Shown here piece after piece: positions 51,201-64,000 of a stretch of 64,000 bases of DNA. Below the pieces are notes generated by a model that saw nothing but the letters and a program-made list of their open reading frames with translations, searched no databases and was not told where the DNA came from. Location: assembly GCA_026874595.1 (NCBI GenBank), contig CM049306.1, forward strand, positions 108,459,142 to 108,523,141. The letters are read 5' to 3'. The DNA is from Sipunculus nudus (taxonomy: Eukaryota; Annelida; Sipuncula; Golfingiida; Sipunculidae). A program made the translations under genes and the position numbers. Position 1 is the stretch's first letter. Each line of letters opens with the position of its first letter.

Positions 51201-53480
51201 GTCATCTTATTTTCCTCCTGGTCCTACGACAGATATAAATGTCATCTTATTTTCCTCCTGGTCCTATGACAGATATAAATGTCATCTTATTTTCCTCCTG
51301 GTCCTATGACAGATATAAATGTCATCTTATTTTCCTCCTGGTCCTATGACAGATATAAATGTCATCTTATTTTCCTCCTGGTCCTACGACAGATATAAAT
51401 GTCATCTTATTTTCCTCCTGGTCCTATGACAGATATAAATGTCATCTTATTTTCCTCCTGGTCCTATGACAGATATAAATGTCATCTTATTTTCCTCCTG
51501 GTCCTACGACAGATATAAATGTCATCTTATTTTCCTCCTGGTCCTATGACAGATATAAATGTCATCTTATTTTCCTCCTGGTCCTATGACAGATATAAAT
51601 GTCATCTTATTTTCCTCCTGGTCCTATGACAGATATAAATGTCATCTTATTTTCCTCCTGGTCCTATGACAGATATAAATGTCATCTTATTTTCCTCCTG
51701 GTCCTATGACAGATATAAATGTCATCTTATTTTCCTCCTGGTCCTACGACAGATATAAATGTCATCTTATTTTCCTCCTGGTCCTACGACAGATATAAAT
51801 GTCATCTTATTTTCCTCCTGGTCCTATGACAGATATAAATGTCATCTTATTTTCCTCCTGGTCCTATGACAGATATAAATGTCATCTTATTTTCCTCCTG
51901 GTCCTATGACAGATATAAATGTCATCTTATTTTCCTCCTGGTCCTACGACAGATATAAATGTCATCTTATTTTCCTCCTGGTCCTACGACAGATATAAAT
52001 GTCATCTTATTTTCCTCCTGGTCCTACGACAGATATAAATGTCATCTTATTTTCCTCCTGGTCCTATGACAGACATAAATGTCATCTTATTTTCCTCCTG
52101 GTCCTACGACAGATATAAATGTCATCTTATTTTCCTCCTGGTCCTATGACAGATATAAATGTCATCTTATTTTCCTCCTGGTCCTACGACAGATATAAAT
52201 GTCATCTTATTTTCCTCCTGGTCCTACGACAGATATAAATGTCATCTTATTTTCCTCCTGCTCCTATGACAGATATAAATGTCATCTTATTTTCCTCCTG
52301 GTCCTACGACAGATATAAATGTCATCTTATTTTCCTCCTGGTCCTATGACAGATATAAATGTCATCTTATTTTCCTCCTGGTCCTATGACAGATATAAAT
52401 GTCATCTTATTTTCCTCCTGGTCCTACGACAGATATAAATGTCATCTTATTTTCCTCCTGGTCCTATGACAGACATAAATGTCATCTTATTTTCCTCCTG
52501 GTCCTACGACAGATATAAATGTCATCTTATTTTCCTCCTGGTCCTATGACAGATATAAATGTCATCTTATTTTCCTCCTGGTCCTATGACAGATATAAAT
52601 GTCATCTTATTTTCCTTCTGGTTCTATGACAGATATAAATGTCATCTTATTTTCCTCCTGGTCCTACGACAGATATAAATGTCATCTTATTTTCCTCCTG
52701 GTCCTATGACAGATATAAATGTCATCTTATTTTCCTCCTGGTCCTACGACAGATATAAATGTCATCTTATTTTCCTCCTGGTCCTACGACAGATATAAAT
52801 GTCATCTTATTTTCCTCCTGCTCCTATGACAGATATAAATGTCATCTTATTTTCCTCCTGGTCCTACGACAGATATAAATGTCATCTTATTTTCCTCCTG
52901 GTCCTATGACAGATATAAATGTCATCTTATTTTCCTCCTGGTCCTATGACAGACATAAATGTCATCTTATTTTCCTCCTGGTCCTACGACAGATATAAAT
53001 GTCATCTTATTTTCCTCCTGGTCCTATGACAGATATAAATGTCATCTTATTTTCCTCCTGGTCCTACGACAGATATAAATGTCATCTTATTTTCCTCCTG
53101 GTCCTACGACAGATATAAATGTCATCTTATTTTCCTCCTGCTCCTATGACAGATATAAATGTCATCTTATTTTCCTCCTGGTCCTACGACAGATATAAAT
53201 GTCATCTTATTTTCCTCCTGGTCCTATGACAGATATAAATGTCATCTTATTTTCCTCCTGGTCCTATGACAGATATAAATGTCATCTTATTTTCCTCCTG
53301 GTCCTACGACAGATATAAATGTCATCTTATTTTCCTCCTGGTCCTATGACAGATATAAATGTCATCTTATTTTCCTCCTGGTCCTATGACAGTCATAAAT
53401 GTCATCTTATTTTCCTCCTGGTCTTATGACAGATATAAATGTCATCTTATTTTCCTTCTGGTCCTATGACAGATATAAAT
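48219..53480. repeat. 40-bp satellite, homogeneous domain (~130 units)
   Basis: Nearly perfect 40-bp units (CCTATGACAGATATAAATGT then CATCTTATTTTCCTCCTGGT); most variation is TATGACAG versus TACGACAG. A diverged island at about 49180-49400 matches the junction at 53484-53700 with a 4302-bp offset, including the preceding rare variants. Confidence 0.97.
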
Positions 53481-56400
53481 GTCATTTTATGTTACTCCTG
53501 GTCCTATGACAGATTTAAATGTCATTTTATGTTCCTCCTGTTCCTATGACAGATATTCATGTCATTCATGTCGGATATTCATGTAATTTTATGTTCCTTC
53601 TGGTCCTATTGCAGATATTAATGTCATTTTATTTTTTTCCTGGTCCTATGACAGATATAAATGTCATTTTATTTTTTTCCTGGTCCTATGACTGATATAA
53701 ATGTCATTTTATGTTCCTCCTGGTCCTATGACAGATTTCAATACTTTTTTATGTTCCTCCTGGTTTTATGGGAGATTTCAATGTCATTTTATGTACCTCC
53801 TGCTCCTCTGACAGATATAAATGTCATATTATGTTTCTCCAGCTCCAATGACAGATATTAATGTGATTTTATGTTCCTCCTGGTCCTATGACAGATTTAA
53901 ATGTCATTTTATGTTCCTACTGTTCCTATGACAGATATTCATGTCATTTTATGTCGAATATTCATGTCATTTTATGTTCCTTCTGGTCCTATAGCAGATA
54001 TTAATGTCATTTTATTTTTGTCCTGGTCCTATGACAGATATTAATGTCATTTTATTTTTTTCCTGGTCCTATGACAGATATAAATGTCATGAATGTCATT
54101 TTATGTTCCTCCTGGTCCTTTGACAGATTTCAATATTTTTTTATGTTCCTCCTGGTTTTATGGCAGATTTCAATGTCATTTTATGTTCCTCCTGTTCCTA
54201 TGACAGATATTCATTTCATTTTATGTCGGATATTCATGTCATTTTATATTCCTCCTGGTCCTATAGCAGATATAAATGTCATTTTATTTTTTTTTTGGGT
54301 CCATTGATAGATATAAATGTCATTTTTTGTTCCTCCTGGTCCTATTACAGATTTGAATATTATTTTATGTTCCTCCTGGTTTTATGGCAGATTTCAATGT
54401 CATTTTATGTACCTCTTGCTCCTTTGACAGGTATAAATGTTATATTATGTTCCTCCTGGTTCTATGGCAGATATAAATGTCATTTTATGTTCCTCCTGGT
54501 CCTATGACAGATTTTAATGTCATTTCATGTTTCTCCTGCTCCTATGACAGATATTCATGTCATTCTATGTTCCTCCTGGTCCTTTGCCAGATATAAATGT
54601 CATTTTATGTTCCTCCTGTTCCTATGACAGATATTCATGTCATTTTATGTTCCTCCTTGTCATTTGCCAGATATAAATGTCATTTTATGTTCCTCCTGTT
54701 CCTATGGCAGATATTCATGTCATTTTATGTCGGATATTTATGTCATTTTATGTTCTTTCTGGTCCTATAGCAGATATTAATGTCATTTTATTTTTTTCCT
54801 GGTCCTATGACAGATATAAATGTCATTTTATGTTCCTCCTGTTCCTATGACAGATATTCATGTCATTTTATGTCGGATATTTATGTCATTTTATGTTCTT
54901 TCTGGTCCTATAGCAGATATTAATGTCATTTTATTTTTTTCCTGGTCCTATGACAGATATAAATGTCATTTTATGTTCCTCCTGGTCCTATGACGGATTT
55001 CAATATTATTTAATGTTCCTCCTGGTTTTGTGGCAGATTTCAATGTCATTTTATGTACCTCCTGCTCCTTTGACAGATATAAATGTTATAATATGTTCCT
55101 CCTGGTCCTATGCCAGATATAAATGTCATTTTATGTTCCTCCTGTTCCTATGCCAGATATTCATGTCATTTTATGTTCCTCCTGGTCATTTGCCAGATAT
55201 AAATGTCATTTTATGTTCCTCCTGTTCCTATGCCAGATATTCATGTCATTTTATGTTCCTCCTGGTCCTATGCCAGATATAAATGTCATTTTATGTTCCT
55301 CCTGTTCCTATGACAGATATTCATGTCATTTTATGTCGGATATTCATGTCATTTTATGTTCCTTCTGGTCCTATAACAGATATTAATGTCATTTTATGTT
55401 CCTCCTGGTCCTATGACAGATATTCATGTCATTTTATGTCGGATATTTATGTCATTTTATGTTCTTTCTGGTCCTATAGCAGATATTAATGTCATTTTAT
55501 TTTTTTCCTGGTCCTATGACAGATATAAATGTCATTTTATGTTCCTCCTGTTCCTATGACAGATATTCATGTCATTTTATGTCGGATATTTATGTCATTT
55601 TATGTTCTTTCTGGTCCTATAGCAGATATTAATGTCATTTTATTTTTTTCCTGGTCCTATGACAGATATAAATGTCATTTTATGTTCCTCCTGGTCCTAT
55701 GACGGATTTCAATATTATTTAATGTTCCTCCTGGTTTTGTGGCAGATTTCAATGTCATTTTATGTTCCTCCTGGTCCTATGCCAGATATAAATGTCATTT
55801 TATGTTCCTCCTGTTCCTATGCCAGATATTCATGTCATTTTATGTTCCTCCTGGTCATTTGCCAGATATAAATGTCATTTTATGTTCCTCCTGTTCCTAT
55901 GCCAGATATTCATGTCATTTTATGTTCCTCCTGGTCCTATGCCAGATATAAATGTCATTTTATGTTCCTCCTGTTCCTATGACAGATATTCATGTCATTT
56001 TATGTCGGATATTCATGTCATTTTATGTTCCTTCTGGTCCTATAACAGATATTAATGTCATTTTATGTTCCTCCTGGTCCTATGACAGATATTCATGTCA
56101 TTTTATGTCGGATATTTATGTCATTTTAAGTTCCTTCTGGTCCAATAGCAGATATTAATGTCATTTTATTTTTTTTCCTGGTCCTATGACAGATTTAAAT
56201 GTCATTTTATGTTCCTCCTGTTCCTATGACAGATTTCAATATTATTTAATGTTCCTCCTGGTCTTATGACAGATTTCAATGTCATTTTATGTACCTCTTG
56301 CTCCTTTGACAGATATTAATGTGATTTTATGTTCCTCCTGGTCCTATGACAGATATAAATGTCATTTTATGTTCCTCCTGTTCCTATGACATATATTCAT

Positions 56401-59400
56401 GTCATTTTATGTCGGATATTTATGTCATTTTATGTTCTTTCTGGTCCTATAGCAGATATTAATGTCATTTTATTTTTTTCCTGGTCCTATGACAGATATA
56501 AATGTCATTTTATGTTCCTCCTGGTCCTATGACGGATTTCAATATTATTTAATGTTCCTCCTGGTTTTATGGCAGATTTCAATGTCATTTTATGTACCTC
56601 CTGCTCCTTTGACAGATATAAATGTTATAATATGTTCCTCCTGGTTCCATGGCAGATATTCATGTCATTTTATGTTCCTCCTGGTCCTATGCCAGATATT
56701 CATGTCATTTTATGTTCCTCCTGGTCCTATGCCAGATATAAATGTCATTTTATGTTCCTCCTGTTCCTATGCCAGAAATAAATGTCATTTTATGTTCCTC
56801 CTGGTCCTATGCCAGATATTCATGTCATTTTATGTTCCTCCTGTTCCTATGACAGATATTCATGTCATTTTATGTCGGATATTTATGTCATTTTATGTTC
56901 TTTCTGGTCCTATAGCAGATATTAATGTCATTTTATTTTTTTCCTGGTCCTATGACAGATATAAATGTCATTTTATGTTCCTCCTGGTCCTATGACGGAT
57001 TTCAATATTATTTAATGTTCCTCCTGGTTTTGTGGCAGATTTCAATGTCATTTTATGTACCTCCTGCTCCTTTGACAGATATAAATGTTATAATATGTTC
57101 CTCCTGGTCCTATGCCAGATATAAATGTCATTTTATGTTCCTCCTGTTCCTATGCCAGATATTCATGTCATTTTATGTTCCTCCTGGTCATTTGCCAGAT
57201 ATAAATGTCATTTTATGTTCCTCCTGTTCCTATGCCAGATATTCATGTCATTTTATGTTCCTCCTGGTCCTATGCCAGATATAAATGTCATTTTATGTTC
57301 CTCCTGTTCCTATGACAGATATTCATGTCATTTTATGTCGGATATTCATGTCATTTTATGTTCCTTCTGGTCCTATAACAGATATTAATGTCATTTTATG
57401 TTCCTCCTGGTCCTATGACAGATATTCATGTCATTTTATGTCGGATATTTATGTCATTTTATGTTCTTTCTGGTCCTATAGCAGATATTAATGTCATTTT
57501 ATTTTTTTCCTGGTCCTATGACAGATATAAATGTCATTTTATGTTCCTCCTGTTCCTATGACAGATATTCATGTCATTTTATGTCGGATATTTATGTCAT
57601 TTTATGTTCTTTCTGGTCCTATAGCAGATATTAATGTCATTTTATTTTTTTCCTGGTCCTATGACAGATATAAATGTCATTTTATGTTCCTCCTGGTCCT
57701 ATGACGGATTTCAATATTATTTAATGTTCCTCCTGGTTTTGTGGCAGATTTCAATGTCATTTTATGTTCCTCCTGGTCCTATGCCAGATATAAATGTCAT
57801 TTTATGTTCCTCCTGTTCCTATGCCAGATATTCATGTCATTTTATGTTCCTCCTGGTCATTTGCCAGATATAAATGTCATTTTATGTTCCTCCTGTTCCT
57901 ATGCCAGATATTCATGTCATTTTATGTTCCTCCTGGTCCTATGCCAGATATAAATGTCATTTTATGTTCCTCCTGTTCCTATGACAGATATTCATGTCAT
58001 TTTATGTCGGATATTCATGTCATTTTATGTTCCTTCTGGTCCTATAACAGATATTAATGTCATTTTATGTTCCTCCTGGTCCTATGACAGATATTCATGT
58101 CATTTTATGTCGGATATTTATGTCATTTTAAGTTCCTTCTGGTCCAATAGCAGATATTAATGTCATTTTATTTTTTTTCCTGGTCCTATGACAGATTTAA
58201 ATGTCATTTTATGTTCCTCCTGGTCCTATGACAGATTTCAATATTATTTAATGTTCCTCCTGGTCTTATGACAGATTTCAATGTCATTTTATGTACCTCT
58301 TGCTCCTTTGACAGATATTAATGTGATTTTATGTTCCTCCTGGTCCTATGACAGATATAAATGTCATTTTATGTTCCTCCTGTTCCTATGACATATATTC
58401 ATGTCATTTTATGTCGGATATTTATGTCATTTTATGTTCTTTCTGGTCCTATAGCAGATATTAATGTCATTTTATTTTTTTCCTGGTCCTATGACAGATA
58501 TAAATGTCATTTTATGTTCCTCCTGGTCCTATGACGGATTTCAATATTATTTAATGTTCCTCCTGGTTTTATGGCAGATTTCAATGTCATTTTATGTACC
58601 TCCTGCTCCTTTGACAGATATAAATGTTATAATATGTTCCTCCTGGTTCCATGGCAGATATTCATGTCATTTTATGTTCCTCCTGGTCCTATGCCAGATA
58701 TTCATGTCATTTTATGTTCCTCCTGGTCCTATGCCAGATATAAATGTCATTTTATGTTCCTCCTGTTCCTATGCCAGAAATAAATGTCATTTTATGTTCC
58801 TCCTGGTCCTATGCCAGATATTCATGTCATTTTATGTTCCTCCTGGTCCTATGCCAGATATAAATGTCATTTTATGTTCCTCCTGTTCCTATGACAGATA
58901 TTCATGTCATTTTATGTCGGATATTCATGTCATTTTATGTTCCTTCTGGTCCTATAACAGATATTAATGTCATTTTATGTTCCTCCTGGTCCTATGACAG
59001 ATATTCATGTCATTTTATGTCGGATATTTATGTCATTTTATGTTCCTTCTGGTCCAATAGCAGATATTAATGTCATTTTATTTTTTTTTTCCTGGTCCTA
59101 TGACAGATTTAAATGTCATTTTATGTTCCTCCTGGTCCTATGACAGATTTCAATATTATTTAATGTTCCTCCTGGTCTTATGACAGATTTCAATGTCATT
59201 TTATGTACCTCTTGCTCCTTTGACAGATATTAATGTGATTTTATGTTCCTCCTGGTTTTATGACAGATTTCAATGTCATTTTATGTTTCTCCTGCTCCTA
59301 TGACAGATATTAATGTGATTTTATGTTCCTCCTGGTCCTTTGACAGATATAAATGTAATTTTATGTTCCTCCTGTTCCTATGCCAGATATTCATGTCATT

Positions 59401-62400
59401 TTATGTTCCTCCTGGTCATTTGCCAGATATAAATGTCATTTTATGTTCCTCCTGTTCCTATGCCAGATATTCATGTCATTTTATGTTCCTCCTGGTCCTA
59501 TGCCAGATATTAATGTCATTTTATGTTCCTCCTGTTCCTATGACAGATATTCATGTCATTTTATGTCGGATATTCATGTCATTTTATGTTCCTTCTGGTC
59601 CTATAGCAGATATTAATGTCATTTTATGTTCCTCCTGGTCCTATGACAGATATAAATGTCATTTTATGTCGGATATTTATGTCATTTTATGTTCCTTCTT
59701 TTCCAATAGCAGATATTAATGTCATTTTATTTTTTTCCTGGTCCTATGACAGATATAAATTTCATTTTATGTTCCTCCTGGTCCTATGACAGATTTCAAT
59801 ATTATTTTATGTTCCTCCTGTTCCTATGCCAGATATTCATGTCATTTTATGTTCCTCCTGGTCCTTTGCCAGATATAAATGTCATTTTATGTTCCTCCTG
59901 TTCCTATGCCAGATATTCATGTCATTTTATGTTCCTCCTGGTCCTATGACAGATTTCAATATTATTTAATGTTCCTCCTGGTTTTATGACAGATTTCAAT
60001 GTCATTTTATGTACCTCTTGCTCCTTTGACAGATAAAAATGTTATATTATGTTCCTCCTGGTCCTATGCCAGATATAAATGTCATTTTATGTTCCTCCTG
60101 TTCCTATGCCAGATATTCATGTCATTTTATGTTCCTCCTGGTCCTATGCCAGATTTAAATGTCATTTAATGTTCCTCCTGTTCCTATGACAGATATTCAT
60201 GTCATTTTTTGTCGGATATTCATGTCATTTTATGTTCCTCCTGATCCTATAGCAGATATTAATGTCATTTTATGTTCCTTCCGATCCTATAGCAGATATA
60301 AATGTCATTTTATGTTCCTCCTGGTCCTATGACAGATATTCATGTAATTTTATGTCGGATATTTATGTCATTTTATGTTCCTTCTGGTCCTATAGCAGAT
60401 ATTAATGTCATTTTATTTTTTTCCTGGTCCTATGACTGATATAAATGTCATTTTATGTTCCTCCTGGTCCTATGGCAGATTTCAATATTATTTAATGTTC
60501 CTCCTGGTTTTATGGCAGATTTCAATATTATTTTATGTACCTCCTGCTCCTTTGACAGATATAAATGTTATATTATGTTCCTCCTGGTTCCATGGCAGAT
60601 AAAAATGTCATTTTTTATGTTCCTCCTGTTCCTATGCCAGATATTTATGTCATTTTATGTTCCTCCTGGTCCTATGCCAGATATAAATGTCATTTTATGT
60701 TCCTCCTGTTCCTATGACAGATATTCATGTCATTTTATGTCGGTTATTTATGTCATTTTATGTTCCTCCTGGTCCTATAGCAGATATTAATATCATTTTA
60801 TTTTTTTTTCCTGGTCCTATGACAGATTTTAATGTCATTTTATGTTCCTCCTGGTCCTATGCCAGATATAAATGTCATTTTATGTTCCTCCTGTTCCTAT
60901 GACAGATATTCATGTCATTTTATGTTCCTCCTTGTCATTTGCCAGATATAAATGTCATTTTATGTTCCTCCTGTTCCTATGGCAGATATTCATGTCATTT
61001 TATGTCGGATATTTATGTCATTTTATGTTCTTTCTGGTCCTATAGCAGATATTAATGTCATTTTATTTTTTTCCTGGTCCTATGACAGATATAAATGTCA
61101 TTTTATGTTCCTCCTGTTCCTATGACAGATATTCATGTCATTTTATGTCGGATATTTATGTCATTTTATGTTCTTTCTGGTCCTATAGCAGATATTAATG
61201 TCATTTTATTTTTTTCCTGGTCCTATGACAGATATAAATGTCATTTTATGTTCCTCCTGGTCCTATGACGGATTTCAATATTATTTAATGTTCCTCCTGG
61301 TTTTGTGGCAGATTTCAATGTCATTTTATGTACCTCCTGCTCCTTTGACAGATATAAATGTTATAATATGTTCCTCCTGGTCCTATGCCAGATATAAATG
61401 TCATTTTATGTTCCTCCTGTTCCTATGCCAGATATTCATGTCATTTTATGTTCCTCCTGGTCATTTGCCAGATATAAATGTCATTTTATGTTCCTCCTGT
61501 TCCTATGCCAGATATTCATGTCATTTTATGTTCCTCCTGGTCCTATGCCAGATATAAATGTCATTTTATGTTCCTCCTGTTCCTATGACAGATATTCATG
61601 TCATTTTATGTCGGATATTCATGTCATTTTATGTTCCTTCTGGTCCTATAACAGATATTAATGTCATTTTATGTTCCTCCTGGTCCTATGACAGATATTC
61701 ATGTCATTTTATGTCGGATATTTATGTCATTTTATGTTCTTTCTGGTCCTATAGCAGATATTAATGTCATTTTATTTTTTTCCTGGTCCTATGACAGATA
61801 TAAATGTCATTTTATGTTCCTCCTGTTCCTATGACAGATATTCATGTCATTTTATGTCGGATATTTATGTCATTTTATGTTCTTTCTGGTCCTATAGCAG
61901 ATATTAATGTCATTTTATTTTTTTCCTGGTCCTATGACAGATATAAATGTCATTTTATGTTCCTCCTGGTCCTATGACGGATTTCAATATTATTTAATGT
62001 TCCTCCTGGTTTTGTGGCAGATTTCAATGTCATTTTATGTTCCTCCTGGTCCTATGCCAGATATAAATGTCATTTTATGTTCCTCCTGTTCCTATGCCAG
62101 ATATTCATGTCATTTTATGTTCCTCCTGGTCATTTGCCAGATATAAATGTCATTTTATGTTCCTCCTGTTCCTATGCCAGATATTCATGTCATTTTATGT
62201 TCCTCCTGGTCCTATGCCAGATATAAATGTCATTTTATGTTCCTCCTGTTCCTATGACAGATATTCATGTCATTTTATGTCGGATATTCATGTCATTTTA
62301 TGTTCCTTCTGGTCCTATAACAGATATTAATGTCATTTTATGTTCCTCCTGGTCCTATGACAGATATTCATGTCATTTTATGTCGGATATTTATGTCATT

Positions 62401-64000
62401 TTAAGTTCCTTCTGGTCCAATAGCAGATATTAATGTCATTTTATTTTTTTTCCTGGTCCTATGACAGATTTAAATGTCATTTTATGTTCCTCCTGTTCCT
62501 ATGACAGATTTCAATATTATTTAATGTTCCTCCTGGTCTTATGACAGATTTCAATGTCATTTTATGTACCTCTTGCTCCTTTGACAGATATTAATGTGAT
62601 TTTATGTTCCTCCTGGTCCTATGACAGATATAAATGTCATTTTATGTTCCTCCTGTTCCTATGACATATATTCATGTCATTTTATGTCGGATATTTATGT
62701 CATTTTATGTTCTTTCTGGTCCTATAGCAGATATTAATGTCATTTTATTTTTTTCCTGGTCCTATGACAGATATAAATGTCATTTTATGTTCCTCCTGGT
62801 CCTATGACGGATTTCAATATTATTTAATGTTCCTCCTGGTTTTATGGCAGATTTCAATGTCATTTTATGTACCTCCTGCTCCTTTGACAGATATAAATGT
62901 TATAATATGTTCCTCCTGGTTCCATGGCAGATATTCATGTCATTTTATGTTCCTCCTGGTCCTATGCCAGATATTCATGTCATTTTATGTTCCTCCTGGT
63001 CCTATGCCAGATATAAATGTCATTTTATGTTCCTCCTGTTCCTATGCCAGAAATAAATGTCATTTTATGTTCCTCCTGGTCCTATGCCAGATATTCATGT
63101 CATTTTATGTTCCTCCTGTTCCTATGACAGATATTCATGTCATTTTATGTCGGATATTTATGTCATTTTATGTTCTTTCTGGTCCAATAGCAGATATTAA
63201 TGTCATTTTATTTTTTTCCTGGTCCTATGACAGATATAAATGTCATTTTATGTTCCTCCTGGTCCTATGACGGATTTCAATATTATTTAATGTTCCTCCT
63301 GGTTTTGTGGCAGATTTCAATGTCATTTTATGTACCTCCTGCTCCTTTGACAGATATAAATGTTATAATATGTTCCTCCTGGTCCTATGCCAGATATAAA
63401 TGTCATTTTATGTTCCTCCTGTTCCTATGCCAGATATTCATGTCATTTTATGTTCCTCCTGGTCATTTGCCAGATATAAATGTCATTTTATGTTCCTCCT
63501 GTTCCTATGCCAGATATTCATGTCATTTTATGTTCCTCCTGGTCCTATGCCAGATATAAATGTCATTTTATGTTCCTCCTGTTCCTATGACAGATATTCA
63601 TGTCATTTTATGTCGGATATTCATGTCATTTTATGTTCCTTCTGGTCCTATAACAGATATTAATGTCATTTTATGTTCCTCCTGGTCCTATGACAGATAT
63701 TCATGTCATTTTATGTCGGATATTTATGTCATTTTATGTTCTTTCTGGTCCTATAGCAGATATTAATGTCATTTTATTTTTTTCCTGGTCCTATGACAGA
63801 TATAAATGTCATTTTATGTTCCTCCTGTTCCTATGACAGATATTCATGTCATTTTATGTCGGATATTTATGTCATTTTATGTTCTTTCTGGTCCTATAGC
63901 AGATATTAATGTCATTTTATTTTTTTCCTGGTCCTATGACAGATATAAATGTCATTTTATGTTCCTCCTGGTCCTATGACGGATTTCAATATTATTTAAT
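53481..64000. repeat. 40-bp satellite, diverged domain with 2-kb and 6.3-kb higher-order repeats
   Basis: Same 40-bp family with the core CATTTTATGTTCCTCCTG and several unit types (GCCAGATAT, GACAGATTTC, GCAGATATTAATG, and a short TATGTCGGATATT unit of about 25 bp). Blocks starting at 54923 and 56925 are 2002 bp apart, as are 61198 and 63200; the pair is duplicated at 6275 bp (54923 to 61198; marker TCCTCCTTGTCATTTGCCAG at 54651 and 60926). Copies look nearly identical, so the duplications are recent. The many plus-strand ORFs are periodic by-products. The array runs off the window. Confidence 0.96.

Noticed and set aside
48219-64000. Dozens of overlapping plus-strand ORFs of 65-177 codons
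   Set aside because: They repeat one 40-residue peptide in different frames with the 40-bp period and arise mechanically from the satellite; no gene signals accompany them.

Overview
The window is nuclear DNA from an animal. It is AT-rich, has small phase-matched exons with GT-AG introns, TATA promoters, AATAAA signals, tRNA-derived SINE pieces, MITEs, long (TA)n and (CT)n runs and enormous satellite arrays. The interspersed families (sequence ending in AGTGATCGCTATAG, the GGTGGCGCCACC palindrome, the clustered GTCCGTCGTGCGT type) resemble those I associate with molluscs, especially bivalves; that attribution is inference. There is no bacterial-style gene organisation. Nearly all long ORFs are artefacts of tandem repeats or microsatellites. 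The real genes are split into short exons and were assembled by matching splice sites and intron phases by eye. Layout, left to right. 1-835: 41-bp minisatellite. 893-3271, minus strand: gene A, three exons, encoding a 123-residue secreted protein with six mature cysteines, behind a TATA-like box and a perfect CRE. 4663-7440: 59-bp satellite. 9470-23175, minus strand: gene B, five exons, encoding a 219-residue secreted protein with a signal peptide and four predicted helices. The short first exon, the three later phase-0 introns, the length and the helix-A and helix-D features match the plan of long-chain class-I helical cytokines (IL-6, LIF, CNTF, CLCF1, growth hormone). It has a TATA/initiator promoter, an IRF-like element and a strong four-codon uORF. 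Its introns hold a PIF/Harbinger-like MITE that abuts the exon 3 acceptor, a hAT-type MITE, a decayed gag relic, microsatellites and a possible alternative last exon. 25338-32643 and 44622-46797: one 61-bp satellite, split by a roughly 12-kb element (32644-44621) with 35-bp imperfect inverted ends and a 2-bp target duplication. Inside those ends lie two different subterminal tandem arrays, about 795 bp and 234 bp in period, which share a 17-bp motif in opposite orientation. 48219-64000: a 40-bp satellite, homogeneous to about 53480 and then diverged, with 2002-bp and 6275-bp higher-order repeats, running off the window end. Genes A and B are both on the minus strand and both encode predicted secreted proteins, but nothing shows that they work together. 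The most interesting content is gene B as a candidate invertebrate cytokine, then the large terminal-inverted-repeat element in the satellite, then gene A.
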